Assembly: GCA_037953625.1 (NCBI GenBank)
Contig: CM075654.1
Coordinates: 51,901,001 to 51,965,000, forward strand
Source of the DNA: Crotalaria pallida
Taxonomy: Eukaryota > Streptophyta > Magnoliopsida > Fabales > Fabaceae
DNA length: 64,000 nucleotides
Reading direction: 5' to 3'
Below are positions 46,499-57,702 of the stretch, piece after piece; the first letter of the stretch is position 1, and every line of letters starts with the position of its first letter. The translations under genes were made by a program, and so were the position numbers. The notes beneath the pieces were generated by a model. That model was not told the DNA's origin, did not search any database, and saw only the letters and a program-made list of their open reading frames with translations.

Positions 46499-46569
46499 TT
46501 GGCGCCGTCTGTGGGAATCGGAAAACTTCGATTCCTACCCACAAAAACAAACCAAAAAAATAAAATAAA

Positions 46570-47560
46570 ATAAAAGAATGGAGAAAGAACAGCAGCGACG
46601 GGGTGGCGGGGTATGGCGGTGCTTTTCTCACCGTCTCGCTCCTCGTGGTGCAGCGGTGGCGGTGCGGTCCCCTTCTCTCTCATGGTGCGGCGGTCCTGTT
46701 CTCATCTCCTCGTGGTGCCGCTCCACCTCGCTGGTGCTATCCACAGCAAGCGTTGCCAACCACCTGGACGAGACCCAGGTTCAGATCCATGAATCGGTGT
46801 TGTTCCGACCTCTCCACCACCATTAGGATCGGTAGCACCAAGGAGAGGAGAAGCACAGAGACATGGCCATGGGGCAGATCTGGTTTTGTTTAGTGGAAAA
46901 ATGCGGTTGTAATTTCCCTGCTGCTGTTCCGAATCAAGCTATAATTCGCGACCACGAGGAACCAACCCAACTGCTGTTCGAATGCTCCTTTGAAACCGAG
47001 GTTGGGTCGAGGCGTCTTTGGCAACTCTCGGTTCACCACCGCCGGCAATCGTCTTCGCCACCGCCTCTACTGCTCTTCAGCACGAAGGGCGGCGCGCGTG
47101 CAACGATCTCCAGCCCCATCGAGGCGCTCCGGTCACAACAAAAATGCCATCGGATCGCGCTTTCCTCCATCTCCCTCCGATCGCGTTTTTCTTCGATCGG
47201 GTTTTCCTTCGTCTCCCGTTTCAGATCGCGTTTTCCTCCGTCTCCCTCCGATCCTTGTGCCACGGTGACGAGCAGCCACCACCGCCTTTTCGGGGAGCGC
47301 ACCGTTTTCGGTGTATGGTGTCACTCCCCGGTTCGTCGTTGTTGTCGCCGCCAAGCAGAATCACCGCCGCCGCATACCTGTTGGCGTGCAGCACCATCCA
47401 CAGTGCAGCCGCCGCACATGCTCTTCGAAGAAGAGGGAACGCAGCTGCTGCTTGCATTAGGGTTCCAAACCCTAACGGGCCACCAGGCCCAAATCAGAAA
47501 AAAAAACATCAACAATTACCTAACGGGCCAGCAAGCCCAGGTTAAAAAAATCAAAGAAGA
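46570..47560. other. GC-rich insert, possibly captured gene leader/first exon DNA
   Basis: Sharply richer in GC than its surroundings, with CGG/CCG runs, and ending in AGGGTTCCAAACCCTAACGG and CCAGGCCCAAATC, which look like plant promoter/leader sequence. It has long frames on both strands (for example 46863-47567 plus) without recognisable domains; these are probably a by-product of the composition. Confidence 0.35.
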
Positions 47561-47776
47561 AAAATAAAGAAATAAAGAGGAGAGGATCGGGCTATCAACG
47601 TACCATGGGCCCAACAAATCAATACTCATTCCTATATCAGGGTAGTGTTCTGTATCAAGCCTTGCAAATTATTTTTATTACACGTCATTATTTTGATGCA
47701 TGATTCACATTTGTCAAAAATATATCTTCGCCTGTTAATGTCATCAAATATTATTTACGACAATCAAACTTTGTCA

Positions 47777-48126
47777 CATAATCCGAGTTTACTCTTCTCT
47801 CCTCGGATTTACATGATTTCGAAAATCATAATCCGAGTTCACTCTTCTCTCCCCGGATTTACATGATTTCGGAAATCATAATCTGAGTTTATTCTTCTCT
47901 CCTCGGATTTACATGATTTCGGATATCATAATCCGAGTTTACTATTCTCTCCTCGGATTTACATGATTTCGAAAATCATAATCCAAGTTCACTCTTCTCT
48001 CCCCGGATTTACATGATTTTGGAAATCATAATCCGAGTTTATTCTTCTCTCCACGGATTTACATGATTTCGGAAATCATATTCCGAGTTTACTCTTCTCT
48101 CCTCGGATTTTCAAGGTAATTTCGGA
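47777..48126. repeat. Tandem array, 50-bp unit x 7
   Basis: Units start at 47777, 47827, 47877, 47927, 47977, 48027 and 48077. Each contains AATCCGAG...CTCGGATT, an 8-bp stem with a pyrimidine-rich spacer of about 14 nt (TTTACTCTTCTCTC), followed by TACATGATTTCG. Confidence 0.9.
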
Positions 48127-48284
48127 AGACTTGCACAGTGTTTCACACTCTAGCCGATCTCTTAATCCGAGTATGACGACTATTCTGCTAGTTTCTCTCG
48201 CTCGACATCACACTAAGGAAAACGGAGGTCGGACCTCAAAGCTCAACAAAGCCCATTCGAAAAGGACGGACTGCATACTCCTAA

Positions 48285-48405
48285 TCCGACATACTTCAAT
48301 CCTAAATACTTCAATCCGACATCCTTCTATCCGACATGCTTCACTCTGACATACTTCAGTCCGACATGCTTCAGTCCGACAAACTTCAACCCGACATCAC
48401 TCACC
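48285..48405. repeat. Tandem array, about 15-bp unit (ATCCGACATACTTCA)
   Basis: About eight imperfect copies in a row. Non-coding. Confidence 0.8.
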
Positions 48406-48409
48406 TCAC

Positions 48410-49440
48410 TAAATCAGGGAAGAGATTATAGTTCTCATATTATTCTCCTATCTCTTCGCTTTTCTATGTGTTTACTCTACATGCTTTTTGATATTTATTT
48501 ACCTGGTGCATGTGCTGTTAATCCTTGCTTCTTTATAGTTTCTCTACTTATTGCTTATTATTTGGTATTCTCCGTGTTGTTACATGATGTACTGTTAACC
48601 AAATCTTCTTGCTGTTAAATGTCCTTAAATCTCTGCCTCTTCTGTTGTGATAGTATGATAATATTTGATTTCCGTTACCTCTCCTGTTGTCGTTTTTCAC
48701 GAATTAAATGCTCTCATCTGGTTTGCTGTCATGTTTATAACTGTCGTCTACTGTTGAATGCGATATACCTGAAATCATGCATCTTTTTGTGGACAATGCT
48801 ATTTGGGTGAACAATATCTTAAATTTCAGTATTTGCCCCTTTCATAGCTGTTGCGTATGACCTGCTCAAATCATCTTGCTCTTATGTCGGTGTTTTATTC
48901 TCGCCTACCAACAAGTCTTATTGTTGTTATTTAATTATCATAAATTATCATGAATCGTCAAATTTAACGACGATCACTGATTACTATTATTTTACATGTA
49001 ATGTAAGGTCCAGGAAAATGATGGCCGAAAAAAGGAAGGCCGAGATGTTATGATTGTTTCTATTTTGAACGAAGCCATCTTACGATCTCTATTCTCATCT
49101 CGGCTTGGATCTTCGTTGGACGAACTGCTATGTTTTCCTATATTATCTTATTGGCCCCACTTTTCATCTCGGCTTGGATCTTCTTTGGTTTTCACAGGAC
49201 CACCACGGCTTCTCGAAGGTGAACAATTCCAAAGGCATACATTATTTCTTAGTTCATGCTTATTTCTGAACTCGGAGATTCTATATTTTAAATTGCGCGG
49301 TTTATCGAAAAGGGAGCCCGAGCTACTATTATTCTCTTTATTTCACGTTTATATCTCACCTGCCGAGCTGCTATTATTCTCCCTAATTCATGTTTCTATC
49401 TGATCTGCCGAGCTACTATTATTCTCTTTAATTCATGTTT
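48410..49440. other. Interior of the Tat derivative, no gene
   Basis: T-rich sequence without a supported ORF. Towards the right, GAGCTGCTATTATTCTC and related phrases begin to repeat at 49365-49440, leading into the next array. Confidence 0.5.
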
Positions 49441-49442
49441 CT

Positions 49443-49790
49443 ATCGAGCAGTTATCATCTCGACCCTACCTTTGTGGTAGAACGGTCAATTCATGCTCCC
49501 ACCGAGCTGTTATCATCTCGACCCTACCTTTGTGGTAGAACGGTCAATTCATGCTCCTACCGAGCTGTTATCATCTCGACCCTACCTTTGTAGTAGAACG
49601 GTCAATTCATGCTCCTATCGAGCTGTTATCATCTCGACCCTACCTTTGTGGTAGAACGGTCAATTCATGTTTCTACCGAGCTGTTAGCATCTCGACCCTG
49701 CCCTGGTGGTAGAACGGTCAATTCATGCATTCACGCATACGGTTATCATCTCGACCCTACCTTTGTGGTAGAACGGTCCCCCCTGTCACC
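49443..49790. repeat. Tandem array, 58-bp unit x 6
   Basis: TATCATCTCGACCC anchors recur at 49453, 49511, 49569, 49627, 49685 (variant) and 49743. Each unit holds CTACCTTTGTGGTAG (stem CTACC/GGTAG) and AACGGTCAATTCATG. Confidence 0.9.
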
Positions 49791-50259
49791 GCACTTACAT
49801 GCATTCACGCATACAAGTCGGTACTAGTGCTACAGACAGTGCGTACGTACAAATCCTCTCATTTAGCATTAGCCACCTAAATGTTGCACGACGCTTATAT
49901 ACAGTAAACATCTTCTGAGATCGGCTTATAAGCTCAGGGTACAAGGGACACCCGGTAAAGTACAGCTTGCTGTGAAATGTTCTCACATAACTTCACTCAG
50001 CAACCTCTTTTACACTGGGGCCGAGGATGGCATCCGAGTTCCCTACCGCATTCACTTATATACAGTACCTTTTTTCAGAGGAAAACTTATAAGTTACTGC
50101 ACTGGTCAGGGGGAGTCGTCCGAAGTCAAAGGTTTAGACAACCACATCCTATGTGCAACAACCTGCGTTGGAAGTTCACTATCCTCGGCGAACGGTGCAG
50201 GATCCGAGCTCTCCTTACCGCATGCAGAGCACAACCCTCATCGGGTCTAAAACAACGAT

Positions 50260-50560
50260 CAAAAATCTCTTTCTCCTTCTCGGCAAGGGGGGCAGGCAGG
50301 TTGTCAGCCGATCTATCAACCTCGGCATTGTAATCCACCAGCACGCCGTCTTCAACCCTGAACACCTTGAGGCGAAGGTCGGGGTTGAGGATATTAATCT
50401 GACTCACAGCATTCCCGAAGGTGTCAAAGATGTCATCTGTCGTCTTCTCTAGGTCAGAGAGGCATTCTCGGCCAATATTTTATGGACTGCACTTTCTTCA
50501 CCTCTGCATTCCTCTCCGCCTTCTTCTTTGATAGAGGTCCCCCGTGAGCCTTGACAAGCT
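50260..50560 (-). pseudogene. Remnant of the Tat antisense gene (C-terminal part)
   Basis: Minus-strand frame reading DLEKTTDDIFDTFGNAVSQI then NILNPDLRL, VEDGVLVDY and NLPAPLAEKEKEIF. It parallels the C-terminal segment of the antisense gene at 26298-26550 (NLEKAASKIF, VEDGKMVDYD, NLPNPLVEKPDEEF). All upstream parts are lost. It supports descent of this element from an antisense-gene-bearing Tat element. Confidence 0.6.
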
Positions 50561-50929
50561 CGTCGGTTCGCCTACAGCTTGGAGTTTCCTAGGCTCTTTT
50601 GCACAGACACCACGACCTTGCTCGGCGATTCCTTGCTTTGCATGCTTGCCCCTGGCGCTGTTGTTCTCGAATCAAAGGTTTTGAAAAGTAAAGGGGAGAA
50701 ACACTCCCGACAACTCGTGAGATTTTGTCCGACTTCTCGAATTCCGAGGAACTCAGCAGTTGCGGTTAATTAACAACATGGATGAAGAAATTAACGCTAC
50801 TTCTCTCCCATCCACAAGGAATCTGTTCATATGACTACACTCATAACTTCATCACCCTCATCTCGGAGCATCCCCAAATCAATTCTGGAACTCCCCCCGC
50901 GGGAACTCGGATCGAGATGTTCCTCACCG

Positions 50930-51380
50930 AGCTTGGACTCGGTTCGAGATGAGCCTCACCGAGCTGGTGGCAGATCCCCTCCCCCCCCCCCCCCCCGCGG
51001 GACCTCGGTTCGAGATGTACCTCACCGAGCTTGTACTCGGTTCGAGATGTACCTCACCGAGCTTGCACTCGGTTCGAGATGAGCCTCACCGAGCTTGTAC
51101 TCGGTTCGAGATGACCCTCACCGAGCGAACTCGGTTCGAGCAGATTCCCCCGCGCGTACTCGGTTCGAGATGAGCCTCACCGAGCTGGTGGCGGATCCCC
51201 CCCACGGGACCTCGGTTCGAGATGTACCTCACCGAGCTTGTACTAGGTTCGAGATGTACCTCACCGAGCTTGCACTCGGTTCGAGATGAGCCTCACCGAG
51301 CTTGTACTCGGTTCGAGATGAGCCTCACCGAGCTTGTACTCGGTTCGAGATGACCCTCGCTGCGGGAACTCGGTTTGAGA
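50930..51380. repeat. Tandem array, about 32-bp unit with CTCGGT/ACCGAG stems
   Basis: About ten copies of a unit reading CTCGGTTCGAGATGAGCCTC then ACCGAGCTTGTA, with TGAGCC/TGTACC variants. Each can fold via CTCGGT and ACCGAG. It includes a C homopolymer at about 50983-50997. The short ORFs in this array arise because a 32-bp repeat cycles the frame. Confidence 0.85.
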
Positions 51381-51560
51381 TTGGGGTACTCTTTCAGTTT
51401 CATCATCCGAGCACAAAAGAGCACTATCAACCATCCGCAACACTCCTCCGAGCGGAAGGCCACGCCTGCAAGCATGTTTCTACCTCATCACCAACTCAGC
51501 ACTGAACAGACGGACGCAGAAAGGACCTCAACTCGGCACAGAGTCTCTACGACTCTTCCC

Positions 51561-51845
51561 GAGTTGGGGGGCTTATGTGGCGGATCGACTTCTCCTAACC
51601 CGCCCTGCTATCCTTCGCTAGCCTTGAGCACATGATTGTGGACTAGTACTCAAACCCTTCCTAGAAGGTGGGGGGTACTTAGTGCTATGATGCTTAGTGC
51701 TATGCTTTCTTTCTCCTAACTCGGCTCGAGACTCACAATGTCTCGCCAAGCTGGGGGGCTTATGTGGTGGACTTGGGAAAAGGACCCGAACCAAGACCTC
51801 GGAGCAAGGCTCAAATAGCCTTGACCGAGCTGGGGGGCTTATGTG
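51561..51845 (+). repeat. Triplicated polypurine tract/LTR-start phrase
   Basis: GGGGGGCTTATGTGG-type phrases occur at about 51565, 51752 and 51831. Only the last abuts the true 3' LTR. Confidence 0.75.
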
Positions 51846-52312
51846 GTGGACTCGGCCTAGCCGAGCTCCACGTGGCCCTCACTCAGGACCTGAGGACCTT
51901 TCAGCAGGCCCTCTGTATGCTTGGCCGAGCTCAAGGCTCAACGGCCGACCAGACACCAGATACGGGCCGACCTCATACTCCTACCCAGGTCCGACTTCCG
52001 AGTCCGACACCGCCCAGATATTCCGATACCAAGGACATGATGACGTGTCTCACCTTATCCACAAGGACAGCTCATCCACTCATAACTCATTACAAGCTGG
52101 CCCTACTTGGGCCTCAAGCAAGCCCATTAGGGCAACAACTCTCTCCTATATATATCCCCCTCTCCCTAGGGGCTAAGGTATGTCTCTCTAAACCTAAGAA
52201 CTACGTGTGGCTTGATTCCCCTCTCATGGGATACGTAGGACCGGGGTCACCCTCGTCAGCTGCAATAACCCCCAATCACCTCATGTGGTGCTTCCGGCCT
52301 AGGGACATCACA
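51842..52312 (+). repeat. 3' LTR of the non-autonomous Tat derivative
   Basis: 471 bp, near-identical to 46027-46498, followed by TSD ACTTC. Confidence 0.88.
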
Positions 52313-52851
52313 ACTTCCTTCATAACTTTTTGAGGTAGGGTTCTGTTTTAGTCACGAGAATCCAAGAAAAGAACTTTGAATTTACCGAATTTTGGCATTT
52401 GGTCGAATAGTTTGATGGAAGGTGATCATTAGATTGGGTATTTTCTGACAAAAGGAAGTCCTTTTTAGTTTGAAAGGGTCAAATTATCGCAAAAATGCGA
52501 AAATCAAGTTCAATAATCATACAAAAGGGTGATTGGGTTCTTTTCAAAAATCGAAACGAAGTAGGGTAATGTCTTGACTTGAACTCAATTCTCCTCTGGC
52601 AGTCTTTAAAATACCACACTTTTTCCAAGAACTGATTTCCATATTCGTACCAGAAATTCTACACCTCATTTGCTTGTCGACATGCCATTGCGATCCTACG
52701 TACAGGTTTAACTCTTAGACTAAGGAAACATCTATACACACAAAAGGAATAACTCACATCTACACACCAACTAAGGCAGAGTCACACAAGGAAAACATAT
52801 AAGGCTATGCTTAAGGCCACTAAGGACAAACCAGGCTCTGATACCACTAAA
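52313..52851 (-). other. LARD internal region 2, second part (with PBS)
   Basis: Continues internal region 2. The initiator tRNA-Met PBS complement GGCTCTGATACCA is at 52834-52846, next to LTR C. Confidence 0.85.
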
Positions 52852-55800
52852 TGTAACACCCCAATTTGGACTTAGAATTTTCACTAAAAATTTGCGCCAT
52901 TTTTTTTATAAACATTTCCAAAATCAGTTTAGTTTAATTCTTTTACAAAAAGATTTTCATAAAACAATTTGATTCATTTGTTTACAAAATGATTTGATAC
53001 TTAACTCGCGTCATAAAAATTCTATTTCCAAAAAAGAGATGTTACCATCCCACACATTTCTAAAAACTCATTTTCTCCATGTCATATTTAATTGATGATT
53101 AACTTGCGAAAAATAATTTAGGTACTTATGAACATGATACAATAACCAAAAAGAACTTCTTTTATTTCATTTCAGATAAATATTTATTACAGTAGGGGTT
53201 ACATTCGGAACAGAGTAATCATGTCCTACCCATCCATAGATGGAGTACAAAACAAAGACTATCCTAGACTATTGATCTTCATCATTTCCTTCACCGCAAA
53301 AGTCTGGAAGGTTCCTCTGATTGTTGCTTCTGCTTCCTCCTCGTATGAGCGTCATCTCACGATCCTCTTCCGACTTGAGCAACCACTACTCGAGATATTA
53401 CATGATCTGTCATCTGTGAACATTGTTCCCCCAATGTCCACAGGAAAGGGAAATAGAGAGAGTAAGCACTTCCGAACGATATGATCGTCGACGGCGCGGG
53501 CTTACCATAGGGGAATATTAAGACCATACAAGCATATCATAAAACAATATATACATCATTATTACCAATCCCTTATAAAAAACTTCAGATAAATACCATA
53601 GGGTCCTTCCCACCAAAAGGATAATCTTCATGAAACCATATCCATTATATTTAATTATCTTTAGGCTCTAAGTTTCATTGTCATAACCACCGGAAATTCA
53701 AGAGGGGGTACCACACCGAGGCTCAAGGGTTTGGTAGCACACACGTTACATCTCCTCCATCATTCCAACCACATCCTAGTTCGGAAAGCAGATGGGATGC
53801 ATAGGAACCCTAACCATGCTGGCATCGATGTCGAAGGGTACGCACCAATAAGTATCCAACAACCGAAGTAAAATCACTTCATCAATACAGTTTCAAAAGT
53901 ACAGCGACATATAGCCCCATTCGGGTTCCCTCTCACCATCTAAGATTTGCTCAAGGGGGCGACAACACTTTCTCTAGTTGATCGTGAAGTTCCTTGCTAC
54001 GACATTGCCTACAACCGAAAGACAAGTCCTTGTAGTCTTGTCCCGCCTAGAGAAGCACTCGAGGCTTCTTGACATTCACCATCCTTGCCCTCCCCTATCA
54101 CAATCACCACTTGAAGAGACACCAACCTCCAAGCATACGGTATCTTTCCTCTCCACTACTTCACTCTCAACGCAAGGTTTAGAAAAGGGGTTCCTAAGTC
54201 TTTTAAGTCTGTCATTAATCCTAGTTTTGGTTGACCCATTCTAAACCTCGCTTCTAACGGGCCTCGACCTCTAAGGGAAACATCAAACACCTTTTTACAG
54301 TACAGTGGATTCCACAAGACTTAGACCACGACACAGTCATCCACGTGGCCAGTCACTTAAAGGGGATATTTACAAAGTTATCGTGCCGTTTGCACTATCA
54401 CTGTACACTAGTATCGTTTTCGAATTTCCACAAGGTTCATTGATCATTCTCATAAATTCAAAAATATGCCAAATCCTTTTCATGGAACGACCGTTCGAAA
54501 AATACTAAGAAATATTTTCATAGGAACAACCGTTCAAAAACATTAATTATCTTACTATAGGATAAACCATTATTTCCAAAATATATTCCCAATCTTCTTG
54601 TTATCTCATCATATAACTCATTTCCATATAATATACAATAAAGATATATAACATGGTATAATCAATTATCAACCGACATACAATTAATATCGAGGAATCG
54701 TGTTTTTCGTATAAACGGAGGAACACAAACTCAATTGCCGTTTTACTACTCGACCGATAGATTCCCAGTTCCGACCTTTGAGATGATACGGAACGTCCTA
54801 ATATTACCCTACATGCCACTATGTCTTAAGAAGGCTTCTCTCTCACCTGAGATCCATGCTTACTCTGTTTCCAGCCTTTGTGTCTACAGGTCCAGCAGCT
54901 CGTTCACCTTTGATTCCTTTTATTCTCTTTTCCTTAAGCTAAATGAACTTAAATATGATGATGAAAATTTTTCCTCCTCTTCCTCTATCAACTCGCCACC
55001 CACTTTCTTCTTCTAAGCTTTTTCTCAATTTTTCTCTAAAAAATGGTAGAGTTTCTTGTGTGTAGAAAGAGAGGGGTTTGGGCCACTATTTATAGGCAAG
55101 AGGGAAAATTCAGATTCAACTAATCTACTAAGGGGTGAGTCACCATAGTCCAAGGGGGGTTTTTCCTAGTCTTTTTCACTTAATGAACCCTTTTAGAAAA
55201 TGAAAATGCATTTATTTCTTTCACAAGTTCCATGTACATTTTGAATTTCAAACTAGATTCTTCCTCCCACATATAATTATGGAGGTGCAGTCCAGATATA
55301 AAATAAAAATATTTTCCATATTAATTTTGCCTATTTTTCCATAATTCAAAAATATCCTCTAATCAAATAATTGCAAAAATAATAAACTGTATTAAATAAA
55401 CATAGGTAAAGCCATGAAAATATTTTGTAACACCATATTTTTATTTATAAAGTGCAGTGTAAAAAGGATAAATTTATTGGAGGTCCAAAAATAATTTTCC
55501 CATTATTAAAACTCTAAATTCGTTTTTTAATTGGTACAGATATAGAATTTTCGAAGCACCAAAAATAAAATTACAAATTTTACATTTTTGAAATCTACAT
55601 TCAACACGATCGTTTTCATATAAAATTCGTAATTGTTGGACTTACGGTTTGAAAGTTATGAATTTTTGAAGCTCTAAGATTATTTCCTTCAAAAATGCAC
55701 TTCATAAGCTTTCAAATAATTTTATAATAAGAAAAATACGAAAATATATTTTATTTGGATGGTAGTCCAATAGAAAACCTCAGAAATGTATTTTTGTTTT

Positions 55801-56138
55801 CAAATTAATATACACTTGAGTCAAAAGGTCATTTAATGCATTAAAATCACACCTTTACACTTAAAACTCAAAAAATTCGTTCAGTACTGTAGCAGTGATA
55901 AAATTTCGAAAACTTTGAAATAAAAATCAAAAATTTACATTTTCATAATCTACACTTCGATACGATCGTTTTGATATATCATTTGTAATTTTTTGACTTA
56001 CGGTTTAAAAGATATGAATTTTCGAAGTTATATTAATTATATATACTTCTTCAAAAATCCTTTCATGTCATTCAACAACCTTATAAAAATATTTTCATAC
56101 CAAGAATATATTTCAAATGCATCACATACAATTATACC
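52852..56138 (-). repeat. LARD LTR copy C, interrupted
   Basis: Matches copies A and B from TGTAACACCCC up to AATTATACC, just before their (TA)n tract, where the minus-strand Tekay element has inserted. The last part of LTR C should lie beyond the right edge. Confidence 0.85.
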
Positions 56139-56785
56139 TGTGACGCTCTCTTTTTAACTTGAAAATAATTAATATTTCCAAATAGTTTACTACTTGCTAT
56201 CAAAAATTAGGACTAGAAAATTTTTCCTTTTTAAAACTTGTACTTGCTCGTACATAAACCTTTTGTAATATAAACCAGGTTTTGAATTCGGCTTTATAAT
56301 ATCTTAGCTTCGAAAAGATTCTAGAGATAACATTTCCTTATTTATAGAAAACATTATTTGAAGTTATTATTAAAACATATCATTTGCCTCTCGAGTGGTT
56401 TTGAATACACCCAAAAACATAAACTTATCGCCGAATCCCTTTTAAATTAAAATCAGAGTTCGCGGAAGTAAAAATAATACTTATGGGGCTCTGCTGATGA
56501 AAATAAGACATCATATATATATATCATATCATAATATGAAACCCCATCAGTACAGTAAGTAGCAAGTAACATCAGTCGAGATAGCAAGAGTTTATAAAAA
56601 CATATACAACCCAGTTGTATGGAATAAAACCTCACTCTAAGACCTCTCAAAAATATATACACTAAACACATGGTCTCAAAATAGAAGTCTCGGAGCAGGT
56701 CTTCAGTGTCCTCAGCAGCTTCTCAGATCCTCCACCGCTCTATCCCTAGGATCTAGGATCCAAAACACCTATGCTATGCAGGCTC

Positions 56786-57262
56786 CTATGAACCAGCGGG
56801 TCCACCTCTAGCTGAAACAGTCGGCTCAACATGCACCTCCTCCTCGCTCTCATCCTCCACAAGGTCCTCCTCGACCTCGCCTGACTGTGTAGAGACCCCA
56901 CCACTGGGTCTAGGATCTGCAGAAGCGGTCCTATCATAATCAGTCGGACCAGGAGAAGGAGTCTCCTCGGTGACAACTCTATGGGAAGAAGGATGGGAAC
57001 GAGTGGCAGCTCTAAAACGGAAACTATGAAAACGACGCATAGGTCGAGCCGGGGGTGGTCCTCTATATGTGTAAAAAGGTGGAACATGCATAGTATAGAC
57101 TAATGGGATCCTAAATCGACGAGGTCGCACACGCACCAGAAGGTTAGGGTGGTAGAGAGTGATCTCAACCTCCCCCTCAAAAGTGGCACGGTGCTCCTCA
57201 TACGTCCATATACCGCTAGGGATAGGGCGTATCTCGATGCAGGCTAGGTATCTGGCCATCAC
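56786..57262 (-). CDS. LTR-encoded conserved ORF (copy B), unknown function
   Basis: The homologue of 40770-41243, inside the 3' LTR of a different element. The ATG is at 57259, with a GTG in frame just before it, exactly as in copy A. About 157 residues: a conserved N-terminal half (ARYLACIEIRPIPSG, VRPRRFRIPLVYTMHVPPFY, GPPPARPMRRFHSFRFR) and an acidic tail (EVEEDLVEDESEEE). A pyrimidine-rich CTCCCTGTGCCCTGTTTAG precedes GTGATG, as at the other copy. It is open for its full length. The product could be a small nucleic-acid-binding or structural accessory protein judging from its Arg-rich centre and acidic tail, but that is a guess. Confidence 0.6.
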   Translation of the reverse strand: MMARYLACIEIRPIPSGIWTYEEHRATFEGEVEITLYHPNLLVRVRPRRFRIPLVYTMHVPPFYTYRGPPPARPMRRFHSFRFRAATRSHPSSHRVVTEETPSPGPTDYDRTASADPRPSGGVSTQSGEVEEDLVEDESEEEVHVEPTVSARGGPAGS

Positions 57263-57483
57263 CTAAACAGGGCACAGGGAGTAAGAATACACATATACAT
57301 AATGGATAAAGACTAAAATTACAATCACAAGTATATCATGGACAGATCATAATGCAAATACATATGAGCACACCAATTTTTCAACATTATAACTCTTATA
57401 ATGCAAGTGGCATGATGTATGATTTTCTATCCATATCTGAGGCCTCTTAATATCCATCTTGGACGTCCATCCAATACACCCTT

Positions 57484-57702
57484 GTGTTCCCGGAACACCG
57501 ACATTCGTTCCAGAACATAATGCCGAACCATACTTGGATAATAAACATCACTCCCGGAGTGTGCACCACGTTCCCAGAACGCATACGTTCCCAGAACGCA
57601 TAAAAACCAGGTCCCGGACACTGGCCACATATCTATAATGTGTCATCAAGTAGGTTATAATTTGGTACTCCCGGAGTACCCTCCTCATATTCCCAGAATA
57701 TG
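57484..57702 (-). repeat. Array of hairpins with varying stems and a constant loop
   Basis: Plus-strand forms: GTGTT-CCCGG-AACAC (57484), CACT-CCCGG-AGTG (57549), CGTT-CCCAG-AACG (57569 and 57586), CCAG-GT-CCCGG-AC-A-CTGG (57607), GGTACT-CCCGG-AGTACC (57664), CATATT-CCCAG-AATATG (57686). Stems differ but pair; the loop is CCCGG or CCCAG (sense: CCGGG or CTGGG). Confidence 0.85.

Larger units (their letters stand above)
46027..52312 (+). mobile_element. Non-autonomous Tat-type LTR retrotransposon (6.3 kb)
   Basis: LTRs of about 471 bp (46027-46498 and 51842-52312; TGTGGTGGACTCGGC...GGGACATCACA), TSD ACTTC (46022-46026 and 52313-52317). About 8 LTR differences by eye (1.7%). PBS-like TGGCGCCGTCTGTGGG at about 46500. 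There is no gag or pol. The LTR start, PBS and PPT match the Tat element at 20552, and its 3' half keeps a piece of the antisense gene (50260-50560), so it is a deletion derivative of that lineage. The interior holds a GC-rich insert (46570-47560) and four tandem arrays. Confidence 0.88.
30345..56138 (-). mobile_element. Tandem LARD-type retrotransposon array (LTR-internal-LTR-internal-LTR), with later insertions
   Basis: Three copies of a 3.49-kb LTR start (plus strand) TGTAACACCCCAATTTGG, at 30345, 35083 and 52852. Two identical-length 1252-bp internal regions lie between them once insertions are removed. The element is in minus orientation: next to each LTR start lies GGCTCTGATACCA, the complement of a perfect initiator tRNA-Met PBS. 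Next to each LTR end lies CAATCCTCCCCAACTTAAAG, whose complement is the PPT. The internal region has no coding capacity, so this is a large-LTR non-autonomous derivative. The motif CGGGGACGAGAAAT beside the PPT parallels the Tekay elements here and suggests a Tekay helper. Shared internal LTRs point to unequal recombination. Confidence 0.85.

Noticed and set aside
46863..47567. 234-codon ORF in the GC-rich insert
   Set aside because: Long overlapping frames exist on both strands, as expected from the GC-rich composition, and the product has low-complexity Ser/Arg/Pro content with no domain.
47777..48126. CRISPR-like array
   Set aside because: The 50-bp units are contiguous tandem repeats without unique spacers, in plant nuclear DNA.
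50983..50997. C homopolymer as a functional motif
   Set aside because: A run of this sort within a tandem array is most simply slippage, and its length may be a sequencing uncertainty.
50831..51505. Several overlapping short ORFs
   Set aside because: They cycle through the 32-bp tandem repeat and have no other support.
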